Part shown: in pieces, positions 7,805 to 16,350 of the stretch
How the letters are laid out: every line of letters starts with the position of its first letter
How positions within the stretch are numbered: the first letter of the stretch is position 1
Origin: Hymenobacter sublimis
GTDB taxonomy: Bacteria; Bacteroidota; Bacteroidia; Cytophagales; Hymenobacteraceae
Direction of reading: 5' to 3'
Length of the DNA: 64,000 nucleotides
NCBI RefSeq assembly: GCF_023101345.1
Contig: NZ_CP095848.1
Span: forward strand, 2,045,501-2,109,500
The notes under the pieces: model-generated
The model's database searches: none
Told to the model about the DNA's origin: nothing
The model's input: the letters and a program-made list of their open reading frames with translations, nothing else
Program-made: the position numbers and the translations under genes

Positions 7805-7908
7805 GGTGAACGGGTGAGCTGGTGAACGAGTGCATTATTTGTTTTCTCTGCGCTAAACCGCGCCTGGCAAACGGCAAACGCACCCGTTCACCAGCTCACC
7901 CGTTCACC
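7805..7908. repeat. 24-bp perfect inverted repeat upstream of gpsA
   Basis: A 24-base sequence at 7805-7828, beginning GGTGAACGGGTGAGC, recurs as its exact reverse complement at 7885-7908 with a 56-base spacer. It fills the promoter side of gpsA. The repetitive wording (gtgag, gtggtg, ggtgaac) resembles a repeat family rather than an operator. No coding frame is supported here. Confidence 0.8.
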
Positions 7909-7935
7909 GATACGTCAATCTTAGCCAAAAAAACT

Positions 7936-7972
7936 GAGAGGACCCCGCCGGGGGTAGCGGCGAAGTCCTCTC
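7936..7972 (-). terminator. Intrinsic terminator of the adaptor/TolC unit
   Basis: On the minus strand, the stem GAGAGGAC/GTCCTCTC (7936-7943, 7965-7972) has a GC-rich inner part and is followed by a T run, seen on the plus strand as the A run at about 7926-7933. It lies just after the stop of the HlyD-type gene. Confidence 0.75.
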
Positions 7973-8020
7973 TGGAGGCGTTACGGGCTCAAGCTGAACG
8001 CTTAACCGGTTCGGCGTTAT

Positions 8021-9439
8021 TTATTCCTCTTCGTCGGCTGGTTCTTCTTTTAAGGCCGCTTTATCCAAGGACTTGGCATCCTTGATAACCACGGCGGCCC
8101 CATCCTTCAGAGTTTTGGAAACGGCCCGGAAAGGCCCACTTACGACTTGGTCGCCGGCTTGAATACCGCTCACGATTTCCATGTTCTGAAAGTCGCTGAT
8201 GCCGGTTTTGACGGGCGTCATTACCACTTTGCCGTTCCGAATCAGGAACACTACCTCCTGCACTTCTGGCTTGGCGCCTGCGGCCGGCGCCGGGGTTGCG
8301 CCCCCACCCGAACCACCTCGACCTACGCGCACAACCGGGGTTCCCCCCTTCTTGGGCCCCTCCGCCTGGGTGCTGTCCGAGCGGGTAGTCACGGCGGCCA
8401 GCGGCACGCTCAGCACGTTGGCTTTGCGGTTGGTAATAATGTCGACGGAGGCCGTCATGCCGGGCCGGAACGGGACGATGGTCCGGCCCTTCACCGTACG
8501 CTGCAGTTGGCGGTACGACTCCGGCAGCAACCGGATGCGCACTTCAAACTCCGTAACGGCCTCGGCCGTGAGGGCGTCCTTGGCCGTGTTGGCAATGGCC
8601 GTCACCAGCCCGCGGAATTTCTGATCTTGGTTGGCGTAGCTGTCTACTTCCACGTCCACGGAGTCGCCCAGGTCCACGTTGATGATGTCGTTTTCGTTCA
8701 CGCTTACCCGCACCTCCATGTTATTGAGGTTGGCGATGCGCATGATTTCGGTGCCCGCCATCTGGGTAGTACCTACTACCCGCTCGCCCTTCTTCACGTT
8801 GAGCTTGCTGATGGTCCCGCTCACGGGAGCGTAAATGGTGGTTTTATTCAGGTTTTTGCGGGCTTCCTCCAGGCTGGCCTGGGCGCTGCGTACGTTGCTC
8901 TGGGCCGCCCGGATGCTCTGGCGGGCCGAGTTGATTTCCTCCTGCGACGCCTCGTAGGCGGCCTTGCTGGCCTCATAATCGGCCTGGGAAATCACCTTTT
9001 GCTTGTACAGGGAAGCGTTGCGGCGAAATGTCAGCTCCGTTTGGCGGGCGCTGGCCATCAGCTGCTGCAGCCGAGCTTGGGTCTGGCCCACGTTGGCGCG
9101 CTGGCTACCCACCACGGCGTTTTGCTGGTTTACCATGGCCTCGTAGTTATCCGGACGGATGCGCAGCAGCAGCTGACCTTTCTTTACGGAGTCGCCTTCG
9201 GCCACGTAGAGTTCGGTGATTTCCCCGGATACGTCGGGCGAAATCTTCACCTCAGTTTCGGGCTGTACCTTGCCCGAGGCACTTACCTTCTCCACAATGG
9301 TAGCCGGCGCCGCCTTGGCCGCCAGCACCTCCGTACCAGCAGGCTTGCCAATCAGGCCCTGCTTTTTTGCTACCAGCAAGCCCACCACCAGCACGGCCAG
9401 CACGGCGAGTAGGATGAACAGGGTGCGGTTTTTTTTCAT
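8021..9439 (-). CDS. HlyD/MacA-type periplasmic adaptor subunit of an efflux pump
   Basis: A 472-residue membrane-fusion protein. A single N-terminal membrane anchor (TLFILLAVLAVLVVGLLV, about residues 6-23) is followed by a barrel-sandwich half (KVSASGKVQPETEVKISPDVS), a long coiled-coil hairpin around 110-210 rich in Gln/Ala/Glu, the second sandwich half (YAPVSGTISKLNVKKGERV) and beta-barrel domains. It should link an inner-membrane pump to an outer-membrane channel. The TolC-type gene lies 96 bases upstream on the same strand, so the two form a unit. An ABC (MacB) or RND permease gene would be expected but none adjoins. The C-terminal region carries a Gly/Pro-rich insert around residues 365-390. 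Confidence 0.92.
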   Translation of the reverse strand: MKKNRTLFILLAVLAVLVVGLLVAKKQGLIGKPAGTEVLAAKAAPATIVEKVSASGKVQPETEVKISPDVSGEITELYVAEGDSVKKGQLLLRIRPDNYEAMVNQQNAVVGSQRANVGQTQARLQQLMASARQTELTFRRNASLYKQKVISQADYEASKAAYEASQEEINSARQSIRAAQSNVRSAQASLEEARKNLNKTTIYAPVSGTISKLNVKKGERVVGTTQMAGTEIMRIANLNNMEVRVSVNENDIINVDLGDSVDVEVDSYANQDQKFRGLVTAIANTAKDALTAEAVTEFEVRIRLLPESYRQLQRTVKGRTIVPFRPGMTASVDIITNRKANVLSVPLAAVTTRSDSTQAEGPKKGGTPVVRVGRGGSGGGATPAPAAGAKPEVQEVVFLIRNGKVVMTPVKTGISDFQNMEIVSGIQAGDQVVSGPFRAVSKTLKDGAAVVIKDAKSLDKAALKEEPADEEE

Positions 9440-9535
9440 GTTAAGGACGTAGGGTCGTAGGAACTAGGAGTCAGTGGTTGGTTGAAAGCTCGGCTGTTGC
9501 GAGCGGCGGGCGGGAAGCAGCCCACCACGGCGCGG

Positions 9536-11044
9536 CTACAGGCTAATGGGGCGGCCCTGATAGAAGTCGAGCACCTTCCGGCGGAAGATAAACTCGTACT
9601 TGGCCTGAATCATCGTGGACTCGGCGGCCGTCAGGTTGTTTTTGGCGATGTTAAACTCGGTGCCGTTGAGCAGGCCGTTGTTAAAGCGAATTTCGGCGTT
9701 GCGGTAGGCGGTGGTCAGCGCCTCCACCTGGCGGCGGGCAGAGAGGTAACGACGCTGGGCCGCAATGGCATCGGCGTAGGACTGCTGAATGCTCTGGCGC
9801 AGCTGCAGGCGCGTTTGCTCGGCGCGCAGCTCCTGCTGCTGAATATTGATTTGGGCCCGCTGCACGCCCGTACGAGTTTGCAGTCCGTTCAGAATGGGGA
9901 TTTGCAGCGAGAACTGCAGGCTCTTACCCAGGTTGTCCTTCAGCTGACTGGTAAAGCCCGAGGGCAACAGCTCCGGAATGGCCTGCTTGGGCTGGAGCAG
10001 AAAGTACTGCGACGGCACCGGCTGCCCGCCCACGCCCGGCTGGAATACCGGCACGGCTACGGCCTCCGTAGAGTCGCCGTTAAACACCCGCGCCAGCCGC
10101 GAAGAAGAGAAACCAGTGAAAATTCCGGCCCCGAAGGCCAGGCGGGGGTAGTAGGCGCCGCGGGCAATGTCGAGGCTGCGTTGGGCGGAGCGCACGCGCA
10201 AGTCGGCGGCCTTAATTTCGGGTAGCAGGCTCTGGGCCGTCTGGTAGGTGCCGTCCGGGTCGGCGCTGAGCAGGGGCTCATCGTCGGGGTCGGCCAGGGG
10301 CGGCACTTCAATCTGGAAGCCCGTCGGCGAGGGTAGGTTCAGCAGCTGCGTCAGCGAGAGACGGGCCAGGTCGCGCTGGTTTTGGGCCGTAATAACGTTC
10401 AGCTCGTCGGAGGCTAGTTGGGCCTGAATATCAAGCAGATTGCTTTCCGGAATGGCGCCGGCTTTAAGCAGCTTCTGGGTGCGCTCCACCTGGGCCTGAG
10501 TGCTGCTCACGCGCACCTCATTGGTGCGCACCAGCTCCTCGGCCAGCACCAACTGCAGAAATGCCGAGGCCACGTTCAGGGCCAGGTCATTGCGCGACTT
10601 GTCAATATCGAGCAGGCTAGCCTCAGCGTCCAGGGCATTGCGCTTCACGGTGTTGCGCAGCTGAAAGCCCGCAAATAGCGTTACCTGGGTGTTGGCCGAG
10701 AAGTTGTTGGAGCGAATCGTTTGGCTGACGAAGTCGTTGGTCAGCGGGTCAAGGCTGGTGCCGTAGTTCCAGGCCTGGGTACCGGAAAGGTTGGCCGTGG
10801 GTAGCAAAGCCGCCTGGCTCTGGCGCAGGGTAGCGTTCTGCAGCGTAGAGGTAAGCTGCTGCTGGCGCACCGTAAGGTTGTTTTGCAGGGCGTAGTCGAT
10901 GGACCGTTGCAGGGTCCAGGGGCCGGTAGGCACGGCGGGCGAAAGCGTGCCGGCCGGGGGTTGGGTCGGCGGCGTCTGGGCCAGTACCGGGCTCGTCAGC
11001 ATACCCGCCGACATACTCATCAACAGCCAGTAAAAACGCTTCAT
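9536..11044 (-). CDS. TolC-family outer membrane efflux channel
   Basis: A 502-residue outer membrane factor with a signal peptide (MKRFYWLLMSMSAGMLTSPVLAQ) and two repeats of long alpha-helical hairpins typical of OEP domains, for example LTVRQQQLTSTLQNATLRQSQ near the start and the second repeat beginning near ALTTAYRNAEIRFNNGLLNG. It would form a trimeric channel contacting the periplasmic adaptor encoded next (8021-9439). The start is taken at 11044, where a clean signal peptide begins; an in-frame extension to 11161 adds a non-signal sequence of unusual composition. No transport substrate can be inferred. Confidence 0.92.
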   Translation of the reverse strand: MKRFYWLLMSMSAGMLTSPVLAQTPPTQPPAGTLSPAVPTGPWTLQRSIDYALQNNLTVRQQQLTSTLQNATLRQSQAALLPTANLSGTQAWNYGTSLDPLTNDFVSQTIRSNNFSANTQVTLFAGFQLRNTVKRNALDAEASLLDIDKSRNDLALNVASAFLQLVLAEELVRTNEVRVSSTQAQVERTQKLLKAGAIPESNLLDIQAQLASDELNVITAQNQRDLARLSLTQLLNLPSPTGFQIEVPPLADPDDEPLLSADPDGTYQTAQSLLPEIKAADLRVRSAQRSLDIARGAYYPRLAFGAGIFTGFSSSRLARVFNGDSTEAVAVPVFQPGVGGQPVPSQYFLLQPKQAIPELLPSGFTSQLKDNLGKSLQFSLQIPILNGLQTRTGVQRAQINIQQQELRAEQTRLQLRQSIQQSYADAIAAQRRYLSARRQVEALTTAYRNAEIRFNNGLLNGTEFNIAKNNLTAAESTMIQAKYEFIFRRKVLDFYQGRPISL

Positions 11045-11199
11045 AAAATCAGGAGTGTAGAGCTGATGGCCGGCTGATCGGCACCGAAGCCGGCCGCCCC
11101 AGTGGCCGGGGCCACTAAAGGTATTGATCTGCCCGCAGCAGTGCGCGGGGAAATCAACCAACCGGGCACCATAGGCGGTTAACCGGGCAGTTTGGGCCG

Positions 11200-11880
11200 T
11201 TAGTCGATGGTGGGAATATACGTGACACGGTGCACCCAGCGCAATTGCCGCAGGTAGTCTAGGGTAATGGGGCGCAGGCCGGAGTCTACTTCAATGAACT
11301 GCCGGGCCGCGTCGTTTTTGCCCTTACGCGAGACGAACATGGTGGCAATATTGCACTCATCGTGGGCAATGACGGAGGCAATAAAAGCAATGGAGCCCGG
11401 CACGTCGTCGGCATCAATGATGAGCGTGTGCAGAGAGGCCGAGAAGTCGGCCGGGAAGCCATCTACCTCCACAATGCGGATAACGCCCCCGCCCCGGCTC
11501 TGACCAATAACCTCGACGGCGTGGCCCGTGCGCTCATCGCGCAGCTGCAGCCGAATGGTGTTGGGGTGCATGGTGGAGGCATTGCCTACACCCTGAAAGG
11601 TGTACTGGAGCCCCGCTTCCTTGGCGTGGTCGAAAGCCTCCCGGATGCGCACGTCATCGGTGGGCATGCCCAGCAGGCCGGCCACAATGGCGCGGTCGGA
11701 GCCGTGGCCCTCGTAGGTGCGGGCAAAGGAGTTATAGAACGTAATGGTGGCGTGGGTGGGGCTGCTGCCTAGGATGCGGATGGCCGCCCGCGCTATGCGC
11801 ACTACCCCGGCCGTGTGCGAGGAACTGGGCCCAATCATCACGGGCCCAATCATATCGAAAATACTGGATTTCTCTGCCAT
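11200..11880 (-). CDS. sdaAB: L-serine dehydratase, iron-sulfur-dependent, beta subunit
   Basis: A 226-residue protein matching the beta subunit of two-subunit L-serine ammonia-lyases, which convert L-serine to pyruvate and ammonia. The serine-dehydratase beta signature GPSSSHTAG is at residues 17-25, and FYNSFARTYEGHGSDRA follows. The C-terminal part (about 150-226) looks like an ACT domain (LIIDADDVPGSIAFIASVIA). The alpha subunit, which carries the [4Fe-4S] cluster ligands, is not next to it and is not in the window, so it must be encoded elsewhere. The gene is upstream of, and co-directional with, the TolC-type gene but 155 bases away. Confidence 0.9.
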   Translation of the reverse strand: MAEKSSIFDMIGPVMIGPSSSHTAGVVRIARAAIRILGSSPTHATITFYNSFARTYEGHGSDRAIVAGLLGMPTDDVRIREAFDHAKEAGLQYTFQGVGNASTMHPNTIRLQLRDERTGHAVEVIGQSRGGGVIRIVEVDGFPADFSASLHTLIIDADDVPGSIAFIASVIAHDECNIATMFVSRKGKNDAARQFIEVDSGLRPITLDYLRQLRWVHRVTYIPTID

Positions 11881-12049
11881 TGCGTAAAGGTAGAAGATGA
11901 AGGGAATAGTAAGTGGGCGAGTTGCGTCATGGGGGGCGGTATCAAAACTATCCGACCTCTCTTCTGTGACACACTCTCAAGTAGGACAAGACCTTGGTGT
12001 ATGGTAGCATCAAAGGCCTGTCACGTTTCAAGGGGTAGCACTGCGTGAA

Positions 12050-12075
12050 GGACGGATGGACGCGCTCCGCTCGCC
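12050..12075 (+). repeat. Dispersed repeat element, copy A
   Basis: GGACGGATGGACGCGCTCCG and the bases after it closely match the reverse complement of 22492-22517; most positions are identical over 26 bases. Just before it, GGTAGCACTGCG (12034-12045) also begins a partly matching stretch at 19744-19770. These appear to be members of one intergenic repeat family. The rest of the 286-base gap 11881-12166 shows only the promoter of the following gene. Confidence 0.6.
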
Positions 12076-12116
12076 AGGACGCGGCTTACTACTTCACTCA
12101 CCTCAGCGCCTTTTCC

Positions 12117-12124
12117 CATCTTTG
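12117..12124 (+). promoter_or_regulatory. -7-like promoter element for the dioxygenase gene
   Basis: CATCTTTG deviates from TAnnTTTG by the first base only and is followed by CAG, as in other promoters of this window. It lies 43 bases before the ATG at 12167. Confidence 0.45.
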
Positions 12125-12166
12125 CAGCGTAGCCCCCACTACTACCCCTTCCTTCCGCCCTTGCTC

Positions 12167-13144
12167 ATGACCTCTCCGGAATCAGAATTTTCGCCGGCCG
12201 TGCTGGCCCAGCTACGCCGCCTGCAGGCGCGCTACGCCGCCGACGACCAGGATCTGGCCGCCTACCTCGAAGGCCTCTACTATACCCGCTACCTCGGTTA
12301 CTGGGACTATATCCAGCTGGATGCCCTGTTGAGTTTGCAGCGCCCACTTACCAACATTCCCGACGAGCGGATTTTCATCATCTACCACCAGATTACGGAG
12401 CTGTACTTTCAGCTCTGCCTCTGCGAATATGAGCAGCTAGGCGACCTGCAGCAGCCCACCGTAGAGGAAATCGTGCTGCGCGTGGGCCGCATCAACCGCT
12501 ACTTCGAAAACCTGATCGACTCGTTTGATGTGATGGTCGATGGCATGGACAAGCAGCAGTTCCTGGAGTTCCGGATGGCCCTGATGCCGGCCTCGGGCTT
12601 TCAGAGCGTGCAGTACCGCATGATTGAGCTGGCCAGCACTTCCCTCAGCAACCTGGTACCGGAGGAGCGCCGCCGCCTACTGGGCTCCGCCGCGGCCCAC
12701 GACGAACTGATGGGCTGCATCTACTGGAAGTCGGGGGCTACGGTGGTAGAAACCGGAGCCAAGGCGCTTACGCTCATTGAGTTCGAGAAAAAGTACGCCG
12801 ACAAGCTGCTGGAACATTCCCGCCACTTTGAGGGCCGCAACGTGTGGGCCGTGGTGCAGCGCCTCCCCCCCGGCCCCACCGGCCAGCAGCACCAGCGCCT
12901 GCTGCGCCAGCTCAAGCAGTTGGATGTGTGCGTAAACGTGAACTGGCCCCTGATGCACTACAAATCGGCGGTGCGCTACCTGGAGCGCCGCCCCGAGGCC
13001 ATTGCTGCTACCGGCGGCACCAACTGGAAGCAGTATCTGCCGCCCAAGTTTCAGCGCCGCATCTTCTACCCCCAGCTCTGGACCGAGCAAGAGCTAGCCG
13101 ACTGGGGCAAAGGCTGGGTGGAAAGTGTGCTAGGCAGCGAGTAA
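12167..13144 (+). CDS. Tryptophan 2,3-dioxygenase family protein
   Basis: A 325-residue all-helical protein. Recognisable family segments are YLGYWDYIQLDALLSLQRPL near the start, the active-site helix FIIYHQITELYFQLCLCE, and near the C-terminus MHYKSAVRYLERRPEA followed by ATGGTNWKQYLPP, matching the haem-side helix and the (T)GGTxxxxYL motif. Tryptophan 2,3-dioxygenases open the indole ring to give N-formylkynurenine using haem. The protein is more divergent than a canonical TDO, and kynurenine-pathway genes are not next to it, so the exact substrate is not certain. The start at ATG 12167 is taken because the promoter-like box and repeat lie within the longer frame from 12056. Confidence 0.8.
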   Translation: MTSPESEFSPAVLAQLRRLQARYAADDQDLAAYLEGLYYTRYLGYWDYIQLDALLSLQRPLTNIPDERIFIIYHQITELYFQLCLCEYEQLGDLQQPTVEEIVLRVGRINRYFENLIDSFDVMVDGMDKQQFLEFRMALMPASGFQSVQYRMIELASTSLSNLVPEERRRLLGSAAAHDELMGCIYWKSGATVVETGAKALTLIEFEKKYADKLLEHSRHFEGRNVWAVVQRLPPGPTGQQHQRLLRQLKQLDVCVNVNWPLMHYKSAVRYLERRPEAIAATGGTNWKQYLPPKFQRRIFYPQLWTEQELADWGKGWVESVLGSE

Positions 13145-13227
13145 CGAAAACCGCTACTCAGTTTTTTCTTATAGGAGGACTATTCGGCTAAGTTTTCCGC
13201 AGATTTCAATCAGGTAGCAATACCCCC

Positions 13228-13267
13228 AAAAAAAAGAGGCGTCACAACGTGTGGCGCCTCTTTTTTT
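13228..13267. terminator. Bidirectional terminator
   Basis: AAAAAAAAGAGGCG at 13228-13241 pairs with CGCCTCTTTTTTT at 13255-13267, giving a GC core flanked by A and T runs. It serves both the dioxygenase gene and the convergent DUF2911 gene. Confidence 0.9.
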
Positions 13268-13289
13268 GGGTGTTGCCGTCGTCAGGCGC

Positions 13290-13820
13290 TTACTTCACCG
13301 TGAAGCTGGCCTGGGCGTTTTCCCACGCCAGAGTTACTACTCCGGCGTTGCTGGAGGAAATGGTGAACTGCTCAACTGGGGCGGCCGTTTTGGTGGGCGT
13401 TATCTTCACCCGCAGCGCATCCTGGGCGGCATCATACTTAAAGGCGCCCCACTGGTTGGCGGTTTTATTGAAGATGATAGTCCACTCCTGCTCCCCAGGG
13501 ATGGTGAACAAGGCGTATTTGCCGGCGGGCAAGGTTTGGCCGTTAATGGTTACGGCTTGCTTGGCTTCGAAGGTGGTGGCCTCGTTGGCGCCCGTGCGCC
13601 AGACCTGCCCGTAGGGCACCAATTGCCCCCCAAAGGCTTTGCGTCCCTTCAGCGAGGGGCGGCTGTAATCGATGGTAAAGGTGGGGCCGGTAACGGTAGC
13701 CGGCGGGCTCGGGCGCTTGGATTTGTCCTCGGCGGGCTTTTGGGCAAAGGCGGGAGCCGCGAGTAGCAGCAGACACAGCCAGCTCAGGGCTAGCAGCAAA
13801 CGAGCATGCAGGTTTTTCAT
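13290..13820 (-). CDS. DUF2911 family secreted protein
   Basis: A 176-residue exported protein with a signal peptide (about residues 1-27, ending AAPAFAQ) and one DUF2911 domain: RPSPPATVTGPTFTIDYSRP, then GRKAFGG, PYGQVWRTGANEATTF, LPAGKYALFTIPGEQEWTIIFN. DUF2911 proteins are common in Bacteroidota and have no established function. The start at the ATG at 13820 gives a clean signal peptide. The gene at 13940-14491 is a close paralogue in tandem, sharing nearly every motif, so a local duplication is likely. Confidence 0.88.
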   Translation of the reverse strand: MKNLHARLLLALSWLCLLLLAAPAFAQKPAEDKSKRPSPPATVTGPTFTIDYSRPSLKGRKAFGGQLVPYGQVWRTGANEATTFEAKQAVTINGQTLPAGKYALFTIPGEQEWTIIFNKTANQWGAFKYDAAQDALRVKITPTKTAAPVEQFTISSSNAGVVTLAWENAQASFTVK

Positions 13821-13939
13821 GGACAGGAAATAAAAGTGGCAGAGATACAAGAACAATCAGCCGGCTAAAATAGCAGCAGCCAGCAATTTATTATTAATAT
13901 CCTCTTTGAAAATCAAGTACTTACCAAACCCAATTTCAC

Positions 13940-14491
13940 TTACTGCCCGCCACGCACAGTGAAGCGCACCTGCGTGCTTTCCCAGGCCAAGGTTACCTGA
14001 CCGGCCTTGTCGGCCGTAATGAGGAATTGCTCCACGGACTGGGCTGCGGGCTCGGGCCGGGCCTTCACCCGGAGCACGTCCTGGGCGGCGGCGTACTCAT
14101 AGGCCCCCCACTGCGTAGCATCCTGATTGAAGATGATGGTCCACTCCTTTTCGCCGGGAATGGTGAACAGGGCATACTTGCCCGCTGGCAGGGGTTGGCC
14201 CTGCACCAATACCGGTTGGTTTACGCTAAATGTAGTAGCCTCATTGGCACCCGTGCGCCAAACCTGCCCGTAGGGAACCAGTCCGCCAAACACTTTGCGC
14301 TCCTTGGCGGAGGGGCGGCTGTAGCGAATTACAAACGTGGCCGTACCGGCAGTGGCCGTTACAGTGGCCGGAGGGCTAGGCCGCCGGGGTTTTTCTTCCG
14401 GATTTTTTTTGGGGGAACAAGCCGCAGCTCCTACCAGCAGTAGCAGCGTCAGCCGGGAATACAACCGCACGGGCGGATAAGCGTGGGACAT
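13940..14491 (-). CDS. DUF2911 family lipoprotein (tandem paralogue)
   Basis: A 183-residue protein sharing the DUF2911 core of the downstream gene: RPSPPATVTA, IRYSRPSAKERKVFGG, PYGQVWRTGANEATTF, GKYALFTIPGEKEWTIIFN. Its N-terminus differs: LTLLLLVGAAAC is a lipobox with the lipidated cysteine at residue 25, so it would be membrane-anchored, whereas the neighbour is released or periplasmic. The pair is 119 bases apart on the same strand. Function unknown; sub-functionalisation by location is an inference. Confidence 0.88.
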   Translation of the reverse strand: MSHAYPPVRLYSRLTLLLLVGAAACSPKKNPEEKPRRPSPPATVTATAGTATFVIRYSRPSAKERKVFGGLVPYGQVWRTGANEATTFSVNQPVLVQGQPLPAGKYALFTIPGEKEWTIIFNQDATQWGAYEYAAAQDVLRVKARPEPAAQSVEQFLITADKAGQVTLAWESTQVRFTVRGGQ

Positions 14492-14733
14492 GGAAAAGCG
14501 GAACAGAGTAGGGAAAACCAGCGCTGGCCCCTGCAGTGGAACAGGGAAAGGCCAGGCCGGGCGGTACAGAGCAATAATTATACCTCAACTTGTACTACCG
14601 GGTTACTCGGGTGTGCCAAATGGCTAGCACCGGGCCGGAGCGGGCCGCCCGCCGTGGGTTGGAAGGGTATTTTGCCAGCTCACGCCCCAGACAGACGGCG
14701 GGGAGCTGACCCGTAGGCTCTGGGGCTGGTAAG

Positions 14734-16044
14734 TTATTCCTCCCGCATGCGGGAGGTAGCGCGGGTGTCGGGCATGCGCAGGTATACTACCAGCGAAAAG
14801 GCGGCGCAGCCGGTCACGTACCAGTAAAACCAGTTTTCCACGCCGTGGTCTTTGGCCAGCAAGGCCACGTATTCGGCCGAACCACCGAAGATGGCCACGG
14901 TCAGGGCGTAGGGCAGCCCCACACCCAGGGCCCGAATTTCGGTGGGAAACAGCTCAGCTTTCACCACCGCGTTAATGGAAGTGTAGCCGCTCACGATGAC
15001 CAGCGCCACGAGCAGCAGCCCAAAGGCCGCGCCGGGCCCGTTGGCGCGGCCTAGGGCCGTAAGCAGCGGCACAGTTAGCAGCGTGGCTCCTACCCCAAAA
15101 AACAACAGTACCGGCCGCCGCCCCACCCGGTCGGAGATGGCGCCCAGCAGGGGCTGCAGCAGCATGGCTACCCCCAGGGCCCCGAAGGAAACCAGCGTGG
15201 CCTGGCCCTTGGTAAAGCCGGTAGTATTCACCAGAAACTTCTGCACATAGGTGGTAAAGGTGTAGAAAACCACCGTTCCGCCCAGGGTTAGGCCCACTAC
15301 GGTCAGAATTTCGCGGGGGTGCTGAAGTAATACCCGCAGCTGGCTGGGCCGCTGGGGCTGGCCGGTAGCCGGGGCGGTTTGCCGGGTGAAAGCATCGGTT
15401 TCTTCCATGCTGCGGCGCAGGTACAGGGCCACCAGGGCGGCTATGGCCCCCAGGGCAAACGGCACCCGCCAGCCCCAGGCGTACATTTCCGCCGTGGTAA
15501 GCCACTGCTGCAACCCTAGCTGTACCAGCAAGGCCAGCAGTTGCCCGGCAATCAGGGTTACGTACTGAAAACTGGAGAAAAAGCCCCGGTTGCGCTGGTC
15601 GGCCATTTCGCTTAGGTAGGTAGCCGAGGTACCGTATTCCCCGCCCACGCTCAGGCCTTGCAGCAGCCGCGCTACCACCAGCAGCACGGGCGCAGCTACC
15701 CCAATCTGGCTATAGGAGGGCGTAAGAGCAATCAGCAACGAGCCGCCGCACATGAGCAGCACCGAGGCCAGCAGGGCGGCTTTGCGGCCGGCGCGGTCAG
15801 CATACACCCCCATCAGCCAGCCCCCGAGCGGGCGCATCAGAAACCCCACCGCGAAAATGGCCGCCGAGTTAAGCAGCTGGGCCGTCAGGTTGCCTTTGGG
15901 GAAAAAGGCCGGGGCGAAATACAGAGCAAACGCGGAGTACACGTACCAATCGTACCACTCCACCAAGTTGCCCACCGAGCCGCTGAAAATGGAGCGGATG
16001 CGGGAAGCCATGGTGCGCGGAGCAGCGGGCGGAAGCTGAGGCAT
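14734..16044 (-). CDS. MFS transporter, metabolite:H+ symporter (MHS) type
   Basis: A 436-residue inner-membrane permease with 12 predicted helices. Family marks are the opening GNLVEWYDWYVYSAFALYFAPAFFP cut here into GNLVEWYDWYVY and the helix after it, the loop-2 motif GVYADRAGRKAALLAS, and RLLQGLSVGGEYG in helix 4, all typical of the MHS branch (alpha-ketoglutarate, citrate, proline/betaine symporters such as KgtP). The substrate is probably an organic acid or zwitterion but is not determined. A start at the ATG at 16044 leaves a short leader; ATG 16011 is also possible. The gene is divergent from the cobalamin riboswitch. An 18-bp palindrome at 14739-14756 covers its last codons. Confidence 0.9.
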   Translation of the reverse strand: MPQLPPAAPRTMASRIRSIFSGSVGNLVEWYDWYVYSAFALYFAPAFFPKGNLTAQLLNSAAIFAVGFLMRPLGGWLMGVYADRAGRKAALLASVLLMCGGSLLIALTPSYSQIGVAAPVLLVVARLLQGLSVGGEYGTSATYLSEMADQRNRGFFSSFQYVTLIAGQLLALLVQLGLQQWLTTAEMYAWGWRVPFALGAIAALVALYLRRSMEETDAFTRQTAPATGQPQRPSQLRVLLQHPREILTVVGLTLGGTVVFYTFTTYVQKFLVNTTGFTKGQATLVSFGALGVAMLLQPLLGAISDRVGRRPVLLFFGVGATLLTVPLLTALGRANGPGAAFGLLLVALVIVSGYTSINAVVKAELFPTEIRALGVGLPYALTVAIFGGSAEYVALLAKDHGVENWFYWYVTGCAAFSLVVYLRMPDTRATSRMREE

Positions 16045-16111
16045 AGAAGCGGGGCAGAAAACCAGGAAGGCGCGCAAAATAGCGGAAGTGCCCGGAAGCC
16101 GGCGGTTCTGC

Positions 16112-16119
16112 TACCTTTG
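16112..16119 (+). promoter_or_regulatory. -7 promoter element upstream of the cobalamin riboswitch
   Basis: TACCTTTG matches TAnnTTTG exactly and lies about 40 bases before the riboswitch aptamer, in the orientation needed to transcribe it. Confidence 0.65.
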
Positions 16120-16154
16120 GCGCTTCGTTCTTTGGCGGTATTTTCCAGTCAGAC

Positions 16155-16350
16155 GAGCGGCAGGTTGCCCGTTCCCGGTGGGGGTAGGCATGAAAGGGGA
16201 ACCGGGTGCAACTCCCGGACAGACGCGCTACTGTAAGTGCCCGCCGCCACGCCCGGCGACAGATGCTTCCCTCGTAACCCATTGCCCACGCCTACGCGGC
16301 GGGTGAGAAGGGCGGGAAGCATGGCACAAGTCAGGAGACCTGCCCGCCGC
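16155..16350 (+). ncRNA. Cobalamin (B12) riboswitch
   Basis: The conserved cobalamin aptamer is present. GGCAGGT at 16159-16165 pairs with ACCTGCC at 16338-16344 to form P1. The core has AAAGGGGAACCGGGTGCAA, then CTCCCGGACAGACGCGCTAC and TGTAAG, and the 3' B12 box AGTCAGGAGACCTGCC at 16329-16344. Aptamers of this class bind adenosyl- or methylcobalamin and shut off downstream expression. The next gene on this strand is an acyl-CoA thioesterase whose ATG is about 200 bases further, with no cobalamin transport or synthesis gene in the window. No clear terminator was seen in the 200-base platform, so control could act on translation. Confidence 0.93.

Noticed and set aside
6847-9412. Long plus-strand open frames opposite gpsA and the adaptor gene (6847-7395, 8147-9412)
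   Set aside because: They run antisense to clearly coding genes; in DNA with G/C-biased third positions such mirror frames stay open by chance, and their translations (His/Gly/Val-rich) show no motifs.
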